From Segetibacter sp. (GTDB taxonomy: Bacteria; Bacteroidota; Bacteroidia; Chitinophagales; Chitinophagaceae), in the NCBI GenBank assembly GCA_030146445.1, contig JASLBT010000113.1, positions 1 to 11,156 of the forward strand: a DNA stretch of 11,156 nucleotides, written 5' to 3'. Of the stretch, positions 5,047 through 11,156 are shown piece by piece (positions within the stretch are counted from its first letter, which is position 1; the number at the start of each line of letters is the position of its first letter). The notes beneath the pieces were generated by a model. That model saw nothing but the letters and a program-made list of their open reading frames with translations. It did not search any database and was not told the DNA's origin. Position numbers and translations under genes: made by a program.

Positions 5047-8000
5047 ATGAAAAAGATCCTATGCTTAATAGGTGGGCTTTGGCTTGCACAATGCGCAACG
5101 GCACAGGAAACATTTCCCGTGAACGGCGTGGCTGATAAGCGAGCCGGCTGCTTTGCCTTTACCCATGCCACTCTGGTAAAGGACGCACAAACCACTTTGA
5201 AAGATGCGACTTTGGTTATTCGTGACGGCAGGATCATTTCAGCGGGCACCGGTTTAAGTATTCCTTCAGATGCAGTTGTCGTAGATTGTAAGGACAAGTT
5301 TATCTACCCATCGTTTATCGATATCTACAGCGACTACGGCACCCCCGTTCCGGCACCTGGCCAACGTACCTTTAACCGGGGAGCACAGGCACAGCTTGCC
5401 AGCAACACAAAAGGAGCTTATGGCTGGAACCAGGCAATTAAAAGTGAGAACGATGCTTATAGGTCGTTTACGGCCGATGATTCAAAAGCAAAAGGTTTGC
5501 GCGAGAGTGGTTTTGGTGCCGTGCTGACCCATGTAAAGGATGGAATTGCCCGTGGCACAGGAACATTTGTTTCGCTGGGGAATGAAAAAGAAAATCTCCT
5601 GATCTTAAAGGATAAAGCGTCTGCGCATTATGCTTTGAGCAAGGGAAGCTCGCCACAGAGTTATCCCAACTCAATGATGGGCATTATCGCTTTGTTACGG
5701 CAAACCTACCTGGATGCTCAATGGTATAAAACAAAACCGGTCAAAGAAGGCCTGAACCTGAGCCTGCAGGCCTGGAACGAAAACCAGGCGCTTCCGCAAA
5801 TCATCGACGCCGGTGATAAGTGGAACGACCTTCGTGCAGATCGTATCGGCGACGAATTCGGCGTGCAGTACATCATCAAAGGTGGCGGCAACGAATACCA
5901 GCGGATCAAAGAAATTGCAGGCACAAAGGCCACTTACATCCTGAGCCTGAATTTTCCGCAAACCCAGGACGTAGAAGATCCAAACGACGCCCGGTTTGTT
6001 TCGCTGAGCGATCTTAAGCACTGGGAGCTCGCGCCCACCAACCCTTCGGCACTTGAAAAGGCCGGTATACCTTTTTGCATTACGTCTGCTGAGCTGCGCG
6101 AGGTAAAGCAATTTATGACCAACGTGCGGACAGCTTTAAACTACGGCTTATCAGAAAAAGCCGCATTGAACGCGTTGACGAAAACACCGGCAACAGTGCT
6201 TGGCCTGTACGACCAGGTGGGTAGCCTTGAGGCAGGTAAATGGGCTAACTTCTTGATTACTTCCGGAAACCTGTTCAATGAGCGCACAACCATCTTTCAA
6301 AACTGGGTGCAGGGTCATAAGTTTAGCATAAAAGACGATACATGGAGAGACCTTAGGGGAACCTACAAACTGGTGTTGAATACCACCTCCGGGCCCGTAA
6401 ACTATACCCTTGATTTTAAAAGCAATACCGCTGCAAGTCTTATCGGTAAGGATACGATTACCTCGAAATTCTATTACGACGGCAGGCAGGTGCGCATTAA
6501 TGTGGCGCCAGAAAGAACGGGTGGCGAAAACCTGCGGCTCAGCGGGATTGTGAATAACGATGCATGGAGCGGTTATGGCGAAGACAGTTCAGGAAATCGC
6601 TTTTCGTGGACGGCAACTTACGACCAGCCGGGCCGGCAAAGGGCCGACAGCGCGCGCAAGCGACCGATGGAACCGCTGGGAAAGGTCACCTTTCCATTTG
6701 AACCGTATGGATGGGAAGAAGGCCAGGCGCCCAAACAGGAAACGTTATTGTTTAAAAACGCCACGGTATGGACAAGTGAAAAAGAGGGTGTTCTTCAAAA
6801 CACTGATGTATTGGTTCGCAACGGAAAGATTGCTGCCATTGGTAAAAACCTCTCCGGGTCTTCCGCGCGTGTCATCGACGGCACCGGTAAACACCTTACA
6901 GCCGGTATCATCGACGAGCATTCGCATATCGCCGCCGGATCCATTAACGAGGGCGGACAAAGCGTAACCTCGGAAGTTCGAATCGGCGACAACCTAAACC
7001 CCGACGACATCAACATCTACCGCCAGCTGAGTGGTGGTGTTACGTCGTCGCATATTCTTCATGGTTCGGCAAACACCATCGGTGGACAAACACAGCTGAT
7101 CAAACTGCGCTGGGGAGCCAACGATGAGGACCTCAAATTCAAAGGTGCTGATCCTTTTATAAAGTTTGCACTTGGCGAAAACGTGAAGCGATCACCTTCC
7201 GCAATCGGCAACAGTTCAAACAATAACCGTTTTCCCGATACGCGTATGGGAGTGGAAGAAGTGCTGATGGATGCTTTTACCCGCGCTCATGATTATGAAA
7301 ACGCGATCAAGGCTGCCGGTAAAAAAGGAAGCGTTAGACGGGATCTTGAGCTGGATGCATTAGTAGAGATCCTGAATGAAAAAAGGTTTATCACGTGTCA
7401 CTCGTATATACAAAGTGAAATCACCGCAGCTATGCGGGTTGCCGAAAAAATGGGTTACAAGTACAACACTTTTACCCATATTCTCGAAGGCTACAAGGTT
7501 GCCGACAAGATGAAACAACACGGCGCCGCAGCTTCCACGTTCTCCGACTGGTGGTATTACAAGATGGAAGTAGTAGACGCCATTCCGTACAACGCATGGT
7601 TGATGCAGCACCAGGGTATGAACGTGGCCATTAATTCTGATGATGCAGAAATGGCAAGACGCCTGAACCAGGAAGCTGCCAAAAGCATCAAGTACGGGGG
7701 CATGAGCGAAGAGCATGCGCTTAACATGGTGACCATTAACCCCGCGAAAATGATGCATATCGACGATAAGGTCGGAAGCATAAAAACCGGCAAAGACGCC
7801 GACCTGGTCTTGTGGAACGATAACCCGTTGAGCATATATGCAAAGTCGCTTTTCACGGTAGTCGACGGAACCGTTTACTTCGACCGGGATAAAGACATTC
7901 AGCTTCGTAAACAGGTGGCTGCAGAACGGTTACGCATTATCAGGCGAATGATTGGCGATAAAAGAACAGGTGCCCCGGTACAGCCTGCACAGCCCAGCTA

Positions 8001-8073
8001 CAAGGTGCTACAAACCTGTGACGATCATTATCACAGCCATGGCTTGTTGAGCATTGAAAACGGCGAATATTAA
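5047..8073 (+). CDS. Secreted double-domain amidohydrolase family protein (1008 residues)
   Basis: Residues 1-19 form a signal peptide (MKKILCLIGGLWLAQ..., probable cut in ATA-QET; Gln before Cys16 argues against a lipoprotein). Two amidohydrolase-like units follow. Unit 1 is about 35-430; a beta-rich segment (about 433-525) joins it to unit 2 at about 565-945. Unit 2 has the metal ligands expected of the amidohydrolase superfamily: H625 and H627 (IIDEHSH), H785 (TCHSY), H811 (THILEG) and D865 (NSDD), plus K686 as a possible carboxylated lysine. In unit 1 the corresponding positions read Y94, D96, D254, G279 and S347, so it should not bind the metal pair. Both units end in the usual strand (VGSLEAGKWANFLI; VGSIKTGKDADLVLW). 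The C-terminus is a basic helix, then a tail with C-D-D-H-Y-H-S-H (991-998). A periplasmic hydrolase of imidazolonepropionase/prolidase-like type is likely; the substrate is unknown. Confidence 0.9.
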   Translation: MKKILCLIGGLWLAQCATAQETFPVNGVADKRAGCFAFTHATLVKDAQTTLKDATLVIRDGRIISAGTGLSIPSDAVVVDCKDKFIYPSFIDIYSDYGTPVPAPGQRTFNRGAQAQLASNTKGAYGWNQAIKSENDAYRSFTADDSKAKGLRESGFGAVLTHVKDGIARGTGTFVSLGNEKENLLILKDKASAHYALSKGSSPQSYPNSMMGIIALLRQTYLDAQWYKTKPVKEGLNLSLQAWNENQALPQIIDAGDKWNDLRADRIGDEFGVQYIIKGGGNEYQRIKEIAGTKATYILSLNFPQTQDVEDPNDARFVSLSDLKHWELAPTNPSALEKAGIPFCITSAELREVKQFMTNVRTALNYGLSEKAALNALTKTPATVLGLYDQVGSLEAGKWANFLITSGNLFNERTTIFQNWVQGHKFSIKDDTWRDLRGTYKLVLNTTSGPVNYTLDFKSNTAASLIGKDTITSKFYYDGRQVRINVAPERTGGENLRLSGIVNNDAWSGYGEDSSGNRFSWTATYDQPGRQRADSARKRPMEPLGKVTFPFEPYGWEEGQAPKQETLLFKNATVWTSEKEGVLQNTDVLVRNGKIAAIGKNLSGSSARVIDGTGKHLTAGIIDEHSHIAAGSINEGGQSVTSEVRIGDNLNPDDINIYRQLSGGVTSSHILHGSANTIGGQTQLIKLRWGANDEDLKFKGADPFIKFALGENVKRSPSAIGNSSNNNRFPDTRMGVEEVLMDAFTRAHDYENAIKAAGKKGSVRRDLELDALVEILNEKRFITCHSYIQSEITAAMRVAEKMGYKYNTFTHILEGYKVADKMKQHGAAASTFSDWWYYKMEVVDAIPYNAWLMQHQGMNVAINSDDAEMARRLNQEAAKSIKYGGMSEEHALNMVTINPAKMMHIDDKVGSIKTGKDADLVLWNDNPLSIYAKSLFTVVDGTVYFDRDKDIQLRKQVAAERLRIIRRMIGDKRTGAPVQPAQPSYKVLQTCDDHYHSHGLLSIENGEY

Positions 8074-8149
8074 TACCTGTGACAACAATGAACCGGCAAT
8101 CTGTGATAACAACATCTGGCGGCTCAGATGCCGGCTAAAACAAGGAAAA

Positions 8150-9463
8150 ATGAAAACAGCTAAACTGCTTCTCGGGTTTATAGTGTCTGCGGTGGGTTCC
8201 TATGGGCAGGAGACGGTCTATCCAACCGCCACGCAAACGGCAGCGGTAGTGATCACCAATGCAACCGTTCACGTGGGTAATGGCCAGGTGCTCAGTAACA
8301 GCTCCGTAGTATTTTCGAATGGTAAAATCTCGGCAGTTGGAGCGACGGTTTCAATGCCTGCCGGCGCTAAGGTGATCAACGCTCAGGGGCGCCATGTATA
8401 CCCGGGCTTAATTTTGTCGGCCACTAATCTTGGCCTGGTGGAAATTCCAAGCGTGCGTGCAACGAATGATGTTACCGAGATTGGCGAACTGAATCCATCT
8501 ATCCGGTCCATCGTTGCTTATAATACCGATTCCAAAGTGATTAACACACTTCGTGCAAATGGCGTGCTGCTCGCCAACGTGTGCCCCGAAGGCGGACTGA
8601 TCAGCGGTTCTTCGTCGGTAGTCCAGCTCGACGCCTGGAACTGGGAGGATGCCGCTTACCGAATGGACCAGGGCATACATTTCAATATGCCGTCGCTTAT
8701 TGCACGGCCGCGGGGTTTCGGTGGACAGCGTAGCCAGCAACAGCCAGAAATAGACCCGGTAAAGCGCGGGCTCGAACAGGTAGACGAGATTAAGCAATTC
8801 CTAATGCAGGCGAAAACGTATAACAGCCTCAAGAGCCATGATAATGCAAACCTGAAGCTGGCCGCCGTGCAGGGCCTGTTCAACAAAAACCAGAAGCTGT
8901 ACGTACACGCCAATACCGTAAAACAAATGTTGGTGGCACTGGACTTTGTTAAGGAATTGGGCATCGACATGGTAATCGTGGGCGGAAGCGACAGCTGGCA
9001 AATAGCTGATCTGCTCAAACAAAACAACGTGGCAGTTATCCTGAGTCAGCCACACAACCTGCCTACGCTCGCCGATGATGATATCGATCAGCCCTATAAA
9101 ACACCGTCGCTACTTCAGAAAGCCGGGGTGCTGTTCAGCATTACCGACGACGATGGTCAAACCCGTGGACGTAACCTTGCATTCAATGCCGGAACGGCCG
9201 CCGCTTATGGTCTGAGCAAAGAGGAAGCGCTGCAGGCGATTACCCTGAATGCTGCAAAGATCCTGGGTGTCGCCGATAAAACCGGGAGTATCGAAGTAGG
9301 TAAAGATGCAAACCTGGTAATTTCAACAGGCGACATCCTCGATATGAGAAGCAGTATGGTTACCGAGGCATTTATCCAGGGCCGGAATATCAACCTCGAC
9401 AATAAACAAAAACAGTTGTACGAGCGATACAAACACAAGTATGGTTTTACCGATGGAAATTAG
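8150..9463 (+). CDS. Secreted amidohydrolase-like protein with incomplete metal site (437 residues)
   Basis: I chose the ATG at 8150 because it starts a clear signal peptide (MKTAKLLLGFIVSAVGSYG, probable cut before QETV) and is preceded by AAGGA. An in-frame ATG at 8054 would put a polar 32-residue leader before it and overlap the upstream gene. The fold follows amidohydrolases: the N-terminal beta cap (VVITNATVHVGNGQ...VINAQGRHVYPGLI, 33-88), the barrel, and the closing TGSIEVGKDANLVIS (378-392). The HxH after PGLI is replaced by A91 and N93, and the second barrel histidine by G278. H253 (YVHAN) and D333 (ITDDD) remain. It most resembles unit 1 of the upstream protein and follows it by 76 bases, so the two are probably co-transcribed and may form a complex. 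Whether it is catalytic is doubtful; a binding or structural role is an inference. Confidence 0.88.
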   Translation: MKTAKLLLGFIVSAVGSYGQETVYPTATQTAAVVITNATVHVGNGQVLSNSSVVFSNGKISAVGATVSMPAGAKVINAQGRHVYPGLILSATNLGLVEIPSVRATNDVTEIGELNPSIRSIVAYNTDSKVINTLRANGVLLANVCPEGGLISGSSSVVQLDAWNWEDAAYRMDQGIHFNMPSLIARPRGFGGQRSQQQPEIDPVKRGLEQVDEIKQFLMQAKTYNSLKSHDNANLKLAAVQGLFNKNQKLYVHANTVKQMLVALDFVKELGIDMVIVGGSDSWQIADLLKQNNVAVILSQPHNLPTLADDDIDQPYKTPSLLQKAGVLFSITDDDGQTRGRNLAFNAGTAAAYGLSKEEALQAITLNAAKILGVADKTGSIEVGKDANLVISTGDILDMRSSMVTEAFIQGRNINLDNKQKQLYERYKHKYGFTDGN

Positions 9464-9716
9464 TTTTTTGGGACGAGCTATGGATCGCTGATGATTCATC
9501 GTTGCTACGTCCGCCCGGCAGGCCATTCGGACGGGCTCAGTTTATCGGCAAAGCGCGGTTCAACGATGAACAATTGATTTAACTGAAAAGTGATGCAACA
9601 CGAAACAAATGCACTATGTTGAATGTTGCCTATCAAATTGGGCTATTGAAAACTGTTGTTGTATAAACGTTAGGATACGGGATGTGATGTTAACTTTTTG
9701 TTTGTTCATTATTGGG

Positions 9717-9745
9717 AGCCTTGCAGCGATGCAGGGCTTTTTTTT
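9717..9745 (+). terminator. Strong Rho-independent terminator upstream of polA
   Basis: AGCCTTGCA (9717-9725) pairs with TGCAGGGCT (9730-9738), nine pairs with one G.U, closed by GCGA, a GNRA-type tetraloop. A run of eight T occupies 9738-9745. It ends transcription arriving from the amidohydrolase genes or from something in the gap, and isolates polA. Confidence 0.9.
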
Positions 9746-9825
9746 GGAATGTTGGGGTTCGTTGATGACTGATGAGACGTGACACGTGATTGTCTGTTTC
9801 GCATTCGAGGCAAGCACATGTTTAA

Positions 9826-9858
9826 TTTGCATGTATAATTTTGCATTTTGCATTTGCT
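9826..9858 (+). repeat. Short direct repeats TTTGCAT overlapping the polA promoter
   Basis: TTTGCAT occurs at 9826-9832, 9840-9846 and 9847-9853, followed by TTTGCT at 9853-9858. The last copies are spaced 7 bases apart (the first is 14 away), and the block overlaps the candidate -7 box and ends 11 bases before the polA ATG. It resembles a small decayed tandem repeat and may vary in copy number between strains. Confidence 0.6.
9836..9843 (+). promoter_or_regulatory. Probable -7 box of the polA promoter
   Basis: TAATTTTG matches TAnnTTTG exactly and lies 26 bases before the polA ATG, the same distance as in adk. No TTTG or TTG is found at the usual spacing upstream. A second, near-consensus TACCTTCG (9858-9865) lies only 4 bases before the ATG and would give a leaderless message; I prefer the first because of the shared spacing. 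Confidence 0.45.
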
Positions 9859-9869
9859 ACCTTCGCGCT

Positions 9870-11156
9870 ATGGCAAAAAAGCTTTTTCTTCTTGATGCAA
9901 TGGCGCTTATTTACCGGGCATATTACGCGCTCATCCGCACCCCACGCCTCACCAGTAAGGGTCGTAACACCAATGCGCAATTTGGTTTTACCAGTACGCT
10001 GATGGACCTGATCAACAAGGAGAAACCTACGCACCTCGCCGTGTGCTTCGACACTTTTGCACCAACTGAAAGACATACCGATTTTACTGAATACAAAGCC
10101 AACCGCCAGGAAGCGCCGGAAGATCTGCTGGGCTCCTTGCCTGATATTAAAAGGATCATACGCGCTTTCAATATCCCCGTAGTGGAAGTAGATGGCTTTG
10201 AAGCCGACGACGTAATTGGTACGGTGGCCTGGCAGGCAGCAGATGCCGGCTACGACGTATACATGGTTACACCGGATAAGGACTATGGACAGTTGTTGAT
10301 CCATAAAGGCGTATACATATATAAACCGGGCTACCAGGGAGGAGATATGGAAATCCTGGACGCGCAAAAAATATGTGAGAAATGGTGTATCTCCCGTGTA
10401 GAGCAGGTGGTGGATATGCTCGGCCTTATGGGAGATGCAGTTGATAACATCCCGGGCATCGCCGGCATTGGCGAAAAAACAGCCTGTAAACTGCTCAAGG
10501 AGTATGATACACTCGAAAATGTACTGGCAAATGCCGACAGCATAAAAGGTGCACTGGGTGAAAAAATACGCAACGGCAAAGAAGCCGCGATCATGAGCAA
10601 AAAGCTGGCAAGAATTATCACCGATGTACCCGTCAACTTTCATGAGGAAGACTACCGCCTGAAGGAATGGAACCGCCCTGAACTGGAGGAAGTTTTTACT
10701 GAGCTGGAGTTTAGGGCGCTGGGAAAAAGGATACTGGGCGAAGGCTACAATCCCTATGAGAAGACGGTGAAGGTAGTATCGACAGGAGACCAGATGGACC
10801 TGTTTACTGCTGACGAACTGGTGGCTACCGCCGAGGAAGGTACCATCGTGCCAACAGGACCTGGTGAAGCTTCTGAAGAGCTGCCCCTGGGATTGATCGC
10901 CGATAAAAACATCAATAATACCCCGCACAGTTATACTTTGGTCGATAACGAAGAGCAGATAAGGAGCCTTGTAAAGGAATTACTCCCGCTGCGCGAGATC
11001 AGCTTCGACACTGAAACCACCGGAACCTACGCCCACGACGTAGAGCTTGTCGGTCTTAGCTTTTCGTACAAAAAGGGAGAAGGTTATTATATTCCTTGCC
11101 CGAAGGACCGGGAGGGTATTAAAAACATGCTGAAGTTCTTTCAACCACTGTTTGAT
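9870..11156 (+). CDS. polA: DNA polymerase I, N-terminal 429 residues (3' end outside window)
   Basis: PolA fills gaps and removes RNA primers during replication and repair. The fragment holds the complete 5' nuclease domain (about 1-290): D9, FDTFAPTERH (60-69), YKANRQEAPEDL (75-86), VDGFEADDVIG (107-117), VTPDKDYGQL (133-142) and GLMGDAVDNIPGIAGIGEKTA (185-205), with acidic metal ligands at D61, D113, D114, D136, D138, D189 and D192. A low-complexity linker (about 296-350) contains QMDLF at 308-312, which looks like a sliding-clamp binding motif. The 3'-5' exonuclease domain begins near 355, and SFDTETTG (378-385) is its first motif, with D380 and E382 intact, so proofreading may be retained; the remaining exonuclease motifs and the polymerase domain lie beyond the window. 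The ATG at 9870 gives MAKKLFLLDAMALIYRAYYA, the standard polA N-terminus. The frame is open to the last base. Confidence 0.97.
   Translation, partial: MAKKLFLLDAMALIYRAYYALIRTPRLTSKGRNTNAQFGFTSTLMDLINKEKPTHLAVCFDTFAPTERHTDFTEYKANRQEAPEDLLGSLPDIKRIIRAFNIPVVEVDGFEADDVIGTVAWQAADAGYDVYMVTPDKDYGQLLIHKGVYIYKPGYQGGDMEILDAQKICEKWCISRVEQVVDMLGLMGDAVDNIPGIAGIGEKTACKLLKEYDTLENVLANADSIKGALGEKIRNGKEAAIMSKKLARIITDVPVNFHEEDYRLKEWNRPELEEVFTELEFRALGKRILGEGYNPYEKTVKVVSTGDQMDLFTADELVATAEEGTIVPTGPGEASEELPLGLIADKNINNTPHSYTLVDNEEQIRSLVKELLPLREISFDTETTGTYAHDVELVGLSFSYKKGEGYYIPCPKDREGIKNMLKFFQPLFD

Larger units (their letters stand above)
9464..9869. other. Intergenic region between the amidohydrolase gene and polA
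   Basis: No protein gene is recognisable. It contains a 6-bp dyad (CGTCCG 9508-9513 with CGGACG 9528-9533) in a GC-rich patch, a strong terminator at 9717-9745, a patch of short degenerate direct repeats (TGATGA twice, then CGTGA twice, about 9764-9789), and repeated TTTGCAT next to polA. The terminator lies 253 bases after the amidohydrolase stop, leaving room for a long 3' untranslated region or a small RNA, but I find no exact promoter box for one. Confidence 0.45.

Noticed and set aside
8018..8036. TGTGA-N9-TCACA as a CRP-type site
   Set aside because: The spacer is 9, not 6 bases, and the sequence lies inside a coding region.
8054..8149. Upstream extension of the second amidohydrolase gene to the ATG at 8054
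   Set aside because: It would overlap the previous gene by 20 bases and add a polar, Cys/Asn-rich 32-residue segment ahead of a complete signal peptide. The start at 8150 with AAGGA before it is better.
9822..10928. 368-codon minus-strand open frame opposite polA
   Set aside because: It lies antisense to unmistakable PolA motifs and has no recognisable domain; it is a mirror of the coding frame.

Overview
The window reads as an ordinary stretch of a Bacteroidota chromosome, most likely Chitinophagaceae or a close relative (inference). Support comes from a bTHX small ribosomal protein, a DUF4286 gene (both typical of Bacteroidota), and A/T-rich start regions mostly without Shine-Dalgarno sites. 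Several genes also carry TAnnTTTG-type -7 boxes, two of them paired with a TTTG/TTG -33 element at an 18-20 base spacer. I see no mobile element, CRISPR array, rRNA or tRNA.

Layout. Bases 2-376 are the 3' end of dusB (tRNA dihydrouridine synthase), followed by a DUF4286 gene (487-792). A 286-base gap then holds a perfect 15-bp stem-loop (879-915) and the promoter of an HU gene (1079-1348), which ends in a strong terminator. Next is a 39-residue gene (1591-1710) that I identify as ribosomal protein bTHX. It converges on pdxH (1759-2400, minus strand). Upstream of pdxH on the same strand are pyrH (2483-3193), with its own terminator, and msrB (3370-3864). adk (4074-4664) is divergent from msrB and has a terminator. 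After a 382-base gap come two plus-strand secreted amidohydrolase-family genes: a 1008-residue protein with two amidohydrolase-like domains (5047-8073) and a 437-residue one (8150-9463). A 406-base gap with a terminator and low-complexity repeats leads to polA, which starts at 9870 and runs off the end.

How the genes relate. Most are unlinked housekeeping functions: tRNA modification, nucleoid packaging, the ribosome, PLP, UMP and adenylate metabolism, oxidised-protein repair and DNA repair. The pairs pyrH/pdxH and msrB/adk do not form obvious pathways, and most genes look individually transcribed. The exception is the amidohydrolase pair, which is co-oriented with a 76-base gap and has matching signal peptides. 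By eye, only the second domain of the large protein keeps the full His/His/His/His/Asp metal set. The other two domains have lost some or all ligands, suggesting one active site carried with two degenerate partner domains in the periplasm. This is the most interesting thing in the window, but I do not see clear evidence of a wholly new system.
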